From NCBI GenBank assembly GCA_965247355.1, contig OZ252011.1, positions 1,984,001 through 2,048,000 on the forward strand: a stretch of 64,000 nt of DNA, written 5' to 3'. Source of the stretch: RHLJ01 sp965247355. GTDB taxonomy: Bacteria; Bacteroidota; Rhodothermia; Balneolales; Balneolaceae. Under the pieces are notes generated by a model. It worked only from the letters and a program-made list of their open reading frames with translations, was not told the origin of the DNA and searched no databases. Shown one piece after another: positions 33,956 through 42,227 of the stretch. The translations under genes and the position numbers were made by a program. Positions within the stretch are counted from its first letter, which is position 1. Each line of letters starts with the position of its first letter.

Positions 33956-34663
33956 TTATGCAGTCATTAAAAAATTAAAATACTCCGGCATCTCTGTTTT
34001 AAAGGTCACTCGTTCTTTACTAACCGGATGATTGAAAGACAACGAAGCTGCATGAAGGGTAAGGCGTTTGATTCCTTTATCTTTACCCGCGTACATTTTA
34101 TCTCCCACTACCGGGTGACCTGCTTCAGAAAAATGAACCCGAATCTGGTTTTTTCTTCCTGTAAGAAGATTAATCTCCAGTAAGCTATATTTTCCTGATT
34201 CCTGTAAGACCTTATACTCTGTTCTGGAAAGCTTGCCCTCTTCAGTATTCTCTGTAGAATACACCCGATGAATACTATTTTCGGTGAGGTATGAACTAAT
34301 GATGTCTTCTTTTTTCTCAAGTAGTCCGTGCACCACGGTATAGTATGTTTTAACCGTTTTCTTCCAGTGTTCCTGAAGGTATTTCTTGGACTGTTCGGTT
34401 TTAGCAAAGATTAAAATTCCTGAGGTGTCTCTGTCTAGTCGATGAACAATAAATACGCTGTTTCTTGACTTCGAATTTCCTTTTCGAACATAATTGTTCA
34501 ATAAAGAGGTGACCGTATTTTCACTTTCTTTGGCATTACCTACCGTCAAAAGTCCATGTATTTTCTCAATGACAATGATATCATAGTCCTCAAATAGAAT
34601 GGTAATTCCTTTTGGGTGGAATCTCTTTGGGGACCCTTTGAAGTTTTTTCTGTATTCACTCAT
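33956..34663 (-). CDS. RluA-family rRNA/tRNA pseudouridine synthase
   Basis: 235 residues. The catalytic Asp78 lies in VHRLDRDTSGILIFAKT, the RluA-type motif. The C-terminal GRKNQIRVHFSEAGHPVVGD is also diagnostic. No S4 domain is present, so it is the short RluA type; which uridine is modified cannot be told. It is monocistronic between the efflux operon and trxA. Confidence 0.9.
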   Translation of the reverse strand: MSEYRKNFKGSPKRFHPKGITILFEDYDIIVIEKIHGLLTVGNAKESENTVTSLLNNYVRKGNSKSRNSVFIVHRLDRDTSGILIFAKTEQSKKYLQEHWKKTVKTYYTVVHGLLEKKEDIISSYLTENSIHRVYSTENTEEGKLSRTEYKVLQESGKYSLLEINLLTGRKNQIRVHFSEAGHPVVGDKMYAGKDKGIKRLTLHAASLSFNHPVSKERVTFKTEMPEYFNFLMTA

Positions 34664-34722
34664 TGCTCAGAGTAGGCAATTTTAAGATGGGAAAGCGAGC
34701 TAAGTGAAAGTTTATTTACAAC

Positions 34723-34755
34723 AAAAAAAGCCGATTCAAATGAACCGGCTTTTAA
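34723..34755 (-). terminator. intrinsic terminator of trxA
   Basis: AAAAGCCGATTC pairs with GAACCGGCTTTT around the loop AAAT, with one mismatch. A7 on the left is the T tract on the minus strand. It lies 22 bp past the trxA stop. Confidence 0.82.
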
Positions 34756-34777
34756 AAATAACTAAATGGACCTCAAA

Positions 34778-35104
34778 TTAATCTAACTGAGCATCTAATT
34801 GCTTGGTTAGGTGTGTTTTTGGAACGGCTCCAATAATCTGATCCACAACCTGACCATCTTTAAAAATCATTAATGCTGGGATACTTCTGATTCCGTATTT
34901 CACGGATACTTCCGGATTGTGATCTACATTCACTTTTCCAATTTTTGCTTTACCTGCATATTCACCAGCCATTTCCTCTACAACGGGTCCAATCATGCGG
35001 CAAGGTCCGCACCACTCTGCCCAAAAATCCACCAATACGGGATGTTCTGACTTTAATACTTCTTCTTCAAAATTGCTGTCAGTAAATTCTACTGTGTTAG
35101 CCAT
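34778..35104 (-). CDS. trxA: thioredoxin
   Basis: 108 residues. The active site is W-C-G-P-C with C32 and C35 (VDFWAEWCGPCRMIGP), and the cis-Pro loop GIRSIPALMIF is present. It is the general cytoplasmic disulfide reductant. Single gene with its own terminator. Confidence 0.96.
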   Translation of the reverse strand: MANTVEFTDSNFEEEVLKSEHPVLVDFWAEWCGPCRMIGPVVEEMAGEYAGKAKIGKVNVDHNPEVSVKYGIRSIPALMIFKDGQVVDQIIGAVPKTHLTKQLDAQLD

Positions 35105-35261
35105 AACTGTTACCTTTATTTAATTAATACTTTCTTCAATTTCGGATATGAATATCTGAATTTATTACCCCTTTTACACATTGTTTATCATTATCGGGAA
35201 GATTGCATTCGCTTATGAGACAAATATTCTTTTCTATTTTCTTACGCATATTTTAAACTAA

Positions 35262-35282
35262 CAAAAGGTGGTGCGGCGCCAC
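35262..35282 (-). terminator. weak GC-rich hairpin past dnaE
   Basis: A short hairpin within GTGGTGCGGCGCCAC (35268-35282) with one mismatch on the minus strand, followed by CTTTTGTT. It could end the dnaE transcript, 14 bp past the stop. The stem is short, so this is tentative. Confidence 0.35.
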
Positions 35283-35295
35283 TTCAAAGTATTCA

Positions 35296-38200
35296 TCAAT
35301 TTGTCAGTACTAACTCAACCGACTCCTCGCCAAGTACATCCTTCAGGCCTTTCAACAATTCATCATTCGGCTCTACCACGAAATTCCGGATATTCATTTT
35401 GATGGGAGCATTGGCTTCTTTGCTATGCACCGCCATCTTTACCATCGTAGTTCCTTTATTAAGCTCAAATAAAGACTGCATTTGATTGAGATCGTCATTG
35501 GTGAGACCATCCGTTACGACATCAAGCTTTAACCGAAGTCGATCCTGAAATTTTTCGCGCAGATTCTCAACCCGCTCCATATTCGTAACAATTAAGCTAT
35601 TTCCACGCTCACGTATACTATAGCGACCGGTAAAATAGATTACGTTATCGACCTCAAGCAAGGCAGAAAATTTATCGAATTCCTTACTGAACACACATAC
35701 TTCCATCGAAGAGTACAAATCCTCAACCATCAGAAAAGCTATAGGCCTACCTTTTTTATCCACGATTTGCCGCTTCCCGGTTATAATCGCAATAAACCTT
35801 AATTCTGATTCATGCTTTAATTGCTGAATAGTTTCTTCCTTCAGGTTCTGTTTCCCAAATAGCTTTATATCTTCTTTAAAACGGTTTAACGGATGTCCGC
35901 TCAGATACAGACCAATCAATTCACGCTCTTTGTTAAGTCGCTCAATCGTACTCCATTTTGGAACCTCTTTTAATTTTGGTTCCTGAAGTATTCCACCGCC
36001 TGATCCGCCACCAAAAAGATTAACCTGATTCAAACGTTGCTCTTCTTGTTTTCTGGAGGCAAAGGCAAGAATATCTTCAACGCCGAATAATAACTTCGCC
36101 CGGTTGTCTTCTAAATCATCAAAAGCGCCTGCCTGGATTAAACTCTCCAGAGTGCGCCGGTTACACACACGAGGATCTACTCTGGAAGCAAAATCGAATA
36201 CCGTTTTAAATAATCCATTTTCTTCGCGCTCTTCCACAATATGAGCAATAGCAGAAGACCCAACACCTTTAATTGCCGACATCCCATATTGAACGCGTCC
36301 ATCTCTCGCGGTGAACTTACCTCTGGCTGTATTGATATTTGGTGGATCCAGAGGAATATTCATTTTGTGACATTCCTCAATGAACGACGCTATTTTTTTG
36401 ATGTCGTTCATATTATGCGTCATTACTGCAGCCATATATTCCGCCGGGTAATTTGCTTTGAAATACATGGTGTGATACGCCACTACCGAATAAGCCGCAG
36501 AGTGAGATTTGTTGAATCCATAGCCCGCAAACATGGCCATCTTATCGAACACTTCCTTTGCTGTCTTCTCTTCATATCCAAGCTCTTTTGCCTGCTTCAC
36601 AAACTTCTCTTCTTCAGGTGGAAGCAGCTCGGGCTTTTTCTTACCCATGATACGGCGAAGTACATCTGCTTCTCCCAACGTGTAGCCACCCATTTGCTGT
36701 GCTACTTTCATGATCTGCTCCTGATAAATCATGATACCATAGGTTGGTTCTAAGAGAGCTCTGAGGTCTTCATGATCATACTCTACTTTCTCGCGACCGT
36801 GCTTTCTTTCAATATAGTTTGGAATAAACTGCATTGGTCCGGGACGATACAAAGCATTCATAGCTATCAAATCGTTGATATCCGTTGGCTTCAGATTATG
36901 AAGATGTTTACGCATTCCTTCACTCTCAAACTGAAACGTACCTAAGGTGCCACCCTTCTGATATAATTTGTAGGTGACCGGGTCGTCTAAGGGAATATCA
37001 TCCAGATTATATTCTTTGCCATGATTTTCTTTAACAAAACCGATTGCTGTTTTTAGGATGGAAAGAGTTTTCAAACCCAGAAAATCCATCTTCAACATTC
37101 CGGCGTATTCGATCACACTTCCATCAAACTGAGTCACCGTAAGATCGGCGTCTTTGGCAGTACTCACCGGAATAAACTCGGTCAGACTATCCGGAGCAAT
37201 GATAATTCCCGCAGCATGAATTCCCGTATTTCGAACGGAACCTTCCAGCACATGTGCCATCTTCAGCGTCTCTGCTTCCAGACCTTCACCCGCTTTGATG
37301 TCTCGTAGTTCTTTCACTTCTGAAAATGCATCATCCAGCGAAGTCCCGGGTCGTTCAGGAACAAGTTTTGCAATTCGATCGGCATCCGCTAAATCCAGAT
37401 CCAGTACACGCGCTACATCACGAACTGAAGACCGGGCTGCCATCGAACCAAACGTGATGATATGCGCTACCTGATCCTTGCCATATTTGTCTACCACATA
37501 CTCAATCACTTTCTGGCGACCATCATCATCAAAATCGATATCAATATCCGGCATGGATACACGCTCAGGATTCAGGAATCGCTCAAAAAGAAGATCGTAC
37601 TTCAGTGGATCGATGTTGGTGATCCCTGTACAATAAGCCACAACCGAACCGGCCGCAGAACCCCGTCCCGGACCTACATATACCCCCATATCACGTGCCG
37701 CTGCAATGAAATCCTGAACAATCAAAAAGTAGCCGGGAAAGCCCATGCTTTTAATAATTCCTAACTCCAGATCGATACGCTCTTTTACTTCATCGGTAAA
37801 ATCAGGGTATCGGGTTTTAGCTCCTTCAAGGGTCAGGTGACGTAAATAATCATCTTCATCTGCAAACCCTTCCGGAATATCAAACTTTGGAAGAATTACA
37901 TCCCGTGCCAGTTTGATCGGCTCAATCTTATTTACAATTTCCTGCGTATTCGCAATGGCTTCCGGCATATCCGGGAACAGCTCTACCATCGCATCAGTAT
38001 CTTTGAAATAGAACTCCTCATTTGGAAATCCATATCTGAATTCTCTTCCCCTGCCAATGGGTGTGCTCACCAACGTGCCATCATCAATACAGATGAGTGC
38101 ATCATGAGCTTTGGCATCTTCCTGCTCCAGATAAAAGGCGTTGTTACTGGCAACCAGCTTTACTCCGTATTTATCCGAAAATTCTTTGAAGACTTCGTTT

Positions 38201-39504
38201 ACCCGCTGCTCTTCATCTAGACCGTGATTGATAACTTCGAGATAGAAATCATCCCCGAATACTTCCATCCACCATTTTAGTTCTTCTTCCGCAAACTCTT
38301 CTCCTTTGTTCAGAATCAAATCACCCAGTAAACCGCGAGTATTCCCACTCAGACAAATCAGATTCTTGCTGTACTGCTTAATTACTTCCTTATCAACACG
38401 TGGAAATTTGTAGTAATAGCCCTCCGTAAAACCAACAGAACATAGTTTAGCCAGGTTTTTATACCCTTCCTGATTTTTAGCGAGCATTGGGATTTGATAT
38501 CTCCGGTCCCGGTTTTCGCGGGTAAATTTCTTCTGAAGACGATCATCCACTACAAAAAACTCACATCCTACAATCGGTTTGATACCTGCTGATTCTGCCG
38601 CGGAAACAAAAGCAAAGGCACCATACATGTTTCCTTTATCGGTAAGTGCAACAGCAGGCATACCCAATTCTTTAGCTTTGCCAACCAGATCTTTTACTCC
38701 GGCTGTAGCCTGTAATACAGAATATTTAGAATGGCAATGGAGATGCGTAAAAACTACATCTTCATCAAGTTTTACTTCCGGTTCCGAGGGAGTTGAACCT
38801 TCCGTGGTACTCTGAAGTGTGGTGTCCTCTTTTTTTTTCAACCGTGATGGGGACACCAGATCGATATAGTTCTCCCGAACAATATAACCCTGAGACGATT
38901 CATAGAGTTTGGCATCCAGCGGGAAATTTACATTGATCACTCCCAACCGAACCAGTTCCAGAAAAGCACGGGTTGTGGCTTCTACATCTGCTGCTGCATC
39001 GTGTGCATCTTCAAACCCTTTATCGAATAGTTTATGGTGCAGCTCGCCTAATGTTGGCCACTTAAATCCACCCCTGCCATTTGGGATACCAACATACTCG
39101 GTACTTTCATCCTTGGTATCAATTTTGGGCTTGTCTATGATCGCAGATGGAATCTTCTTTCGAAGAAACTCGGCACCCATCACACTTTCATCAAAGGATA
39201 CATTGTGCCCGATCAGGAAGTAAGCTCTGTCTATATCCTTGCGAAATTCTTTCAGTACAAATTCCAGATCGTGCCCTTCTTTATGCGCACGCTTAGTGGA
39301 AATACCATGGATTTTTTCTGAATTGAAGGGAATCGTAAATCCTTCCGGCTTCACAATGTAATTCCCGCTGCTCATCAACTTTCCGGTATGATCGTGTAGC
39401 TGCCAGGCTAACTGAACCAGACGTGGCCAGTTATCAAAATCGGTAATGGGTGCGGAATAGTCGCGGGGTAACCCCGTGGTTTCGGTATCAAAAATCAGAT
39501 ACAT
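35296..39504 (-). CDS. dnaE: DNA polymerase III alpha subunit with N-terminal proofreading exonuclease domain
   Basis: 1402 residues, longer than E. coli DnaE (1160) because of an N-terminal DnaQ-like 3'-5' exonuclease of about 190 residues: YLIFDTETTGLP with D6 and E8, then HNVSFD and a HDAAADVEAT block. A linker leads to the PHP domain (FTHLHCHSKYSVLQA, near residue 252), then the polymerase core with MPDIDIDFD, and a C-terminal OB fold. QVNLFGGG in the C-terminal third looks like a beta-clamp-binding motif. Exonuclease-DnaE fusions of this form are known in Bacteroidota. It is divergent from umuD. Confidence 0.95.
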   Translation of the reverse strand: MYLIFDTETTGLPRDYSAPITDFDNWPRLVQLAWQLHDHTGKLMSSGNYIVKPEGFTIPFNSEKIHGISTKRAHKEGHDLEFVLKEFRKDIDRAYFLIGHNVSFDESVMGAEFLRKKIPSAIIDKPKIDTKDESTEYVGIPNGRGGFKWPTLGELHHKLFDKGFEDAHDAAADVEATTRAFLELVRLGVINVNFPLDAKLYESSQGYIVRENYIDLVSPSRLKKKEDTTLQSTTEGSTPSEPEVKLDEDVVFTHLHCHSKYSVLQATAGVKDLVGKAKELGMPAVALTDKGNMYGAFAFVSAAESAGIKPIVGCEFFVVDDRLQKKFTRENRDRRYQIPMLAKNQEGYKNLAKLCSVGFTEGYYYKFPRVDKEVIKQYSKNLICLSGNTRGLLGDLILNKGEEFAEEELKWWMEVFGDDFYLEVINHGLDEEQRVNEVFKEFSDKYGVKLVASNNAFYLEQEDAKAHDALICIDDGTLVSTPIGRGREFRYGFPNEEFYFKDTDAMVELFPDMPEAIANTQEIVNKIEPIKLARDVILPKFDIPEGFADEDDYLRHLTLEGAKTRYPDFTDEVKERIDLELGIIKSMGFPGYFLIVQDFIAAARDMGVYVGPGRGSAAGSVVAYCTGITNIDPLKYDLLFERFLNPERVSMPDIDIDFDDDGRQKVIEYVVDKYGKDQVAHIITFGSMAARSSVRDVARVLDLDLADADRIAKLVPERPGTSLDDAFSEVKELRDIKAGEGLEAETLKMAHVLEGSVRNTGIHAAGIIIAPDSLTEFIPVSTAKDADLTVTQFDGSVIEYAGMLKMDFLGLKTLSILKTAIGFVKENHGKEYNLDDIPLDDPVTYKLYQKGGTLGTFQFESEGMRKHLHNLKPTDINDLIAMNALYRPGPMQFIPNYIERKHGREKVEYDHEDLRALLEPTYGIMIYQEQIMKVAQQMGGYTLGEADVLRRIMGKKKPELLPPEEEKFVKQAKELGYEEKTAKEVFDKMAMFAGYGFNKSHSAAYSVVAYHTMYFKANYPAEYMAAVMTHNMNDIKKIASFIEECHKMNIPLDPPNINTARGKFTARDGRVQYGMSAIKGVGSSAIAHIVEEREENGLFKTVFDFASRVDPRVCNRRTLESLIQAGAFDDLEDNRAKLLFGVEDILAFASRKQEEQRLNQVNLFGGGSGGGILQEPKLKEVPKWSTIERLNKERELIGLYLSGHPLNRFKEDIKLFGKQNLKEETIQQLKHESELRFIAIITGKRQIVDKKGRPIAFLMVEDLYSSMEVCVFSKEFDKFSALLEVDNVIYFTGRYSIRERGNSLIVTNMERVENLREKFQDRLRLKLDVVTDGLTNDDLNQMQSLFELNKGTTMVKMAVHSKEANAPIKMNIRNFVVEPNDELLKGLKDVLGEESVELVLTN

Positions 39505-39648
39505 AAAATGCCTTTGCTGCGTGCGTGATCTACTGAATTACTATGCTGAATATAGTATACAAAACAGACCTTATCTCAGGAAGTTTTCCACAAGTTGTTA
39601 AGGGATTAATTTTTCAAAGAACTAAAAAAGACATTTACATTCTCAATC

Positions 39649-39674
39649 ATTACACATATAATGCACATATAATT
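39649..39674. promoter_or_regulatory. 26-bp element shared with the radical SAM promoter (candidate SOS box)
   Basis: The sequence is ATTACACATATA, A, TG, C, ACATATAATT. CACATATAAT occurs twice with an 11-bp period. A TATAAT at 39668-39673 within it could be the -10, 22 bp before the umuD ATG. A perfect 14-bp palindrome CATATAATTATATG overlaps its right edge. Twenty-four of 26 positions match the copy at 6174-6199. Confidence 0.65.
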
Positions 39675-39695
39675 ATATGTAAGGAGAATTGACTA

Positions 39696-40175
39696 ATGAA
39701 AGGACTAACATCGTATGCAACGCAGGCACCTGAAGACGACTCAGAAATGCATAAGCTATCCCGGAAAATCGAAACCGGGTTCCCTTCACCTGCAGGAGAT
39801 CACCTCGAAAAAGCGTTAAGTCTGGAAGAACTTATCGTTCGCAGACCAACTTCCACTTTTTATGTTCGGGCAGAAGGAAATGCCATGAAAGCCTCTGGAA
39901 TTTATGATGGAGACATCCTCGTTGTCGATCGCTCTCTGACCGCAAGAAACGGCTCAATAATTATTGTTTCTCTGAATGAAGAAGTCATTATCCGACGGCT
40001 TGTGAAGAAGGGAAACCGAATTTTTCTGGTTTCGGGAGATGTGAGGTACGCTCCCATCCCCATTAATGAAGGCACCGAATGGATGGTTTGGGGAGTGGCC
40101 ACACATTTGATTCACCGCTTCAGAAATCGGAAAGAAGGTGCAGAACAAGAGGAGAAGAGCTATGAGTTTGGATAA
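39696..40175 (+). CDS. umuD: UmuD-like protein with substituted catalytic dyad
   Basis: 159 residues. From GFPSPAGDHLEK (28 onwards) it aligns without gaps to E. coli UmuD through the C-terminus. In UmuD the catalytic Ser60 lies in GDSM and Lys97 in VKKL. Here the matching residues are Ala63 (GNAM, codon GCC at 39882-39884) and Arg100 (IRRL, codon CGA at 39993-39995). The Cys-Gly cleavage site is Thr27-Gly28. It should fold like UmuD but not cleave itself. An AAGGAG ribosome site precedes the ATG. It opens the umuD-S23-umuC cluster. LexA is excluded by the absence of a helix-turn-helix. Confidence 0.88.
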   Translation: MKGLTSYATQAPEDDSEMHKLSRKIETGFPSPAGDHLEKALSLEELIVRRPTSTFYVRAEGNAMKASGIYDGDILVVDRSLTARNGSIIIVSLNEEVIIRRLVKKGNRIFLVSGDVRYAPIPINEGTEWMVWGVATHLIHRFRNRKEGAEQEEKSYEFG

Positions 40176-40181
40176 AGCAAA

Positions 40182-40237
40182 GGGTCAAAGGGTCAAAGGG
40201 TCAAAGGGTCAAAGGGTCAAAGGGTCAAAGGGTCAAA
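40182..40237 (+). repeat. tandem repeat, 7 copies of GGGTCAAA
   Basis: Seven perfect head-to-tail copies of the 8-bp unit GGGTCAAA begin 7 bp past the umuD stop and end 32 bp before the S23 gene. The unit length and perfection suggest slippage-prone variation in copy number. Confidence 0.95.
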
Positions 40238-40269
40238 GAAATAAACGCTAATAAGATGAGGAAACAGCT

Positions 40270-40629
40270 ATGAATACAATTAAGAATTATCGGGATCTAC
40301 TAGTATGGCAGAAAGCTATGGTACTTGTTAATAAGGTATATAAGTCATTATCAAATTTTCCGGATACTGAAAAATTTGCTTTGTGTAGTCAATTAAGAAG
40401 AAGCGCCATTTCAATTCCTTCAAATATTGCAGAAGGTTATGGAAGAAGCTCTACAAAAGATTACATACGATTCCTTCATATTGCGATGGGGTCGTTATTC
40501 GAAATGCAGACCCAACTTGAAATCTCACTTAATCAGCAATATATAAAAAAAGAGTACTTCGACATTTTGTTTGAGGACTGCAGAGAAATTGAACGAATGC
40601 TGAGTTCCTTAATCCATAAACTAAAATAA
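40270..40629 (+). CDS. four-helix-bundle protein (S23 / 23S rRNA intervening-sequence type)
   Basis: 119 residues with family signatures NYRDLLVWQKAM near the N-terminus and RRSAISIPSNIAEGYGRSS in the middle. The fold is a four-helix bundle that forms pentamers and is related to the Avd accessory protein of diversity-generating retroelements. The function of chromosomal copies is unknown. GAGGAAACA serves as ribosome site. It interrupts umuD-umuC and is flanked on both sides by tandem repeats with 8-bp units, as if it were an inserted cassette. Confidence 0.9.
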   Translation: MNTIKNYRDLLVWQKAMVLVNKVYKSLSNFPDTEKFALCSQLRRSAISIPSNIAEGYGRSSTKDYIRFLHIAMGSLFEMQTQLEISLNQQYIKKEYFDILFEDCREIERMLSSLIHKLK

Positions 40630-40630
40630 C

Positions 40631-40656
40631 CTGTGCTTCTGTGCTTCTGTGCTTCT
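40631..40656 (+). repeat. tandem repeat, 3.25 copies of CTGTGCTT
   Basis: Three and a quarter perfect copies of CTGTGCTT start 1 bp after the S23 stop and end 5 bp before the umuC ATG, taking the place of a ribosome-binding site. A change in copy number would alter the umuC leader. Confidence 0.92.
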
Positions 40657-40661
40657 AACAT

Positions 40662-41999
40662 ATGAACCTCAAATTTCTACCATCTCATCCCCGGAATCTG
40701 GCTTATGCCATGGTCGATTGCAACAATTTTTATGCATCGTGCGAGCGGGTCTTTGACCCATCCCTGAATAACAAACCCATCGCTATTCTTTCGAATAATG
40801 ATGGTTGTGTCATTGCGCGGTCTCAGGAAGCTAAAGATATCGACATACCCATGGGAGCACCCGAATTTAAATACCGGAAACAGTTTAAAGAAAAAGGGGT
40901 CGCCATACGCTCTTCGAATTATGCTTTGTATGGAGATATGTCGCACCGGGTGATGGAAACTTTGCGGTATCTTACTCACGATATCGAGGTGTACAGCATT
41001 GATGAAGCTTTTGCAGAACTTTCTACTAATATTTATCCCAGCCTGAACGAATATGGTGAAGTAATCAGAAATACGATTGATCAATGGACCGGACTACCTG
41101 TATCGGTAGGTATCGCACCCAGCAAAACACTGGCGAAAATTGCGAATCATATTGCTAAGAAAAACCCGGAGTTTGATCATGTACTGGATCTCACTGATCA
41201 CCCCCACATAGACACTTTTCTGGAAAAAACTCCCATACAGGATATCTGGGGAATAGGCCAGGGACTTACGATTAGGCTGAATAGATATGGCATCAATAAT
41301 GCATTGGATTTGAAGAAAACCATTAACAACAAAAAATGGGTTCGAAAACATCTGGCCGTTACCGGGTTGCGGACTGTACTGGAACTGAATGGATTTCCAT
41401 GCTCGGGATTAAGTGACGGTCGTGATTCACGTAAGGGCATCCTTACCTCACGGATGTTTGGAAAACCACTCTATGATCTTTCGGATGTACAGGAAGCTGT
41501 TGCCACTTTTGTGAGCCGGGCTGCTGAAAAACTCCGGGCACAAAACTCTGTAGCTTCCAATATTCATGTGAATTTAATTGGGGATAAGTATGAGAATATC
41601 CGCGGGAAATATAAATTTGGTGCCGGGTATCCAATGAAAGTCCCTACAGCACATACTCCAACTATGATTAAAGTCGCAAAAGCACTGACGGCTTACGCTT
41701 TCGAAGAGGGCAGAAAATACAAGAAAGCTGGAATCATGCTCACTGGAATTGTTCCCAATAGCGAAATTCAAATGGATCTCTTCGATCCCGAATTATACAC
41801 TCAGCGGCAGTTTCGGCTTATGGAATGCATTGATAAGATTAACTCCCGGTTTGGTAGAAACCATACTTCCTTTGCCGCAACCGGACTCCACAAAAAGGGT
41901 GACCATCGCAATAAATGGCTGATGAACCAAAATTACCTGAGTAATCGCTACACCACCCGGTGGGATGAGTTGATGGTGGCGAAAACGGAAATATCCTAA
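40662..41999 (+). CDS. umuC: Y-family DNA polymerase, UmuC (pol V catalytic subunit)
   Basis: 445 residues. The catalytic blocks are AMVDCNNFYASCERVF (metal Asp at 19) and VYSIDEAFAEL (Asp-Glu), followed by the thumb (SVGIAPSKTLAKIANHIAK), the little-finger domain and a UmuC-type C-terminus. QMDLFD near residue 368 is a beta-clamp-binding motif. It performs error-prone bypass of lesions with UmuD. No Shine-Dalgarno sequence is visible; the CTGTGCTT repeat lies directly upstream. Confidence 0.95.
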   Translation: MNLKFLPSHPRNLAYAMVDCNNFYASCERVFDPSLNNKPIAILSNNDGCVIARSQEAKDIDIPMGAPEFKYRKQFKEKGVAIRSSNYALYGDMSHRVMETLRYLTHDIEVYSIDEAFAELSTNIYPSLNEYGEVIRNTIDQWTGLPVSVGIAPSKTLAKIANHIAKKNPEFDHVLDLTDHPHIDTFLEKTPIQDIWGIGQGLTIRLNRYGINNALDLKKTINNKKWVRKHLAVTGLRTVLELNGFPCSGLSDGRDSRKGILTSRMFGKPLYDLSDVQEAVATFVSRAAEKLRAQNSVASNIHVNLIGDKYENIRGKYKFGAGYPMKVPTAHTPTMIKVAKALTAYAFEEGRKYKKAGIMLTGIVPNSEIQMDLFDPELYTQRQFRLMECIDKINSRFGRNHTSFAATGLHKKGDHRNKWLMNQNYLSNRYTTRWDELMVAKTEIS

Positions 42000-42002
42000 A
42001 AA

Positions 42003-42227
42003 TCGTCATATTGAGGACACCTCCGAAGTATCTGCACAATCATATAGCTTTGAAGATTTCTCACATTCGTTCGAAATGAAAAACCTCGAAGGATTTGTGA
42101 GGAGCGCTAAAATTAATAACTATTTGAAATGTATTCGACGAAGCAATCCCGTAGATTTGGGCAGAAATCAAAGATTGCTTCAGGCTTGCTACGCTGAAGC
42201 CTTCGCAAAGACGTTAAAAGTATACCC
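42003..42227. repeat. composite dispersed intergenic repeat elements
   Basis: No gene is seen here. 42019-42040 reads, on the minus strand, ATTGTGCAGATACTTCGGAG plus GT, and matches 19 of 22 positions of the repeats at 50184 and 50405. It is followed by TTTCTCACATTCGTTCGAAA, and then by a second element (GTGAGGAGCGC, CGACGAAGCAATCCC, AGATTGCTTC, GCCTTCGCAAAGACG) that looks like the widespread GTCATTGCGAGGAGC-type intergenic repeat found in many phyla. Confidence 0.6.

Noticed and set aside
36241..36753. Open frame of 170 codons on the plus strand inside dnaE
   Set aside because: It is antisense to a fully conserved polymerase gene, has no ribosome site and reads as a shadow of the dnaE codons.
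39585..39600. DnaA-box-like TTTTCCACA between dnaE and umuD as a replication origin
   Set aside because: A single near-match, with no cluster, no AT-rich unwinding region pattern and no dnaA or dnaN neighbour.
39696..40175. The S24-type protein as LexA
   Set aside because: It lacks the N-terminal helix-turn-helix, starts with a UmuD-type arm and sits before umuC.
40182..40237. Possible CRISPR array
   Set aside because: The repeats are 8 bp, contiguous and without spacers, and no cas gene is in the window.
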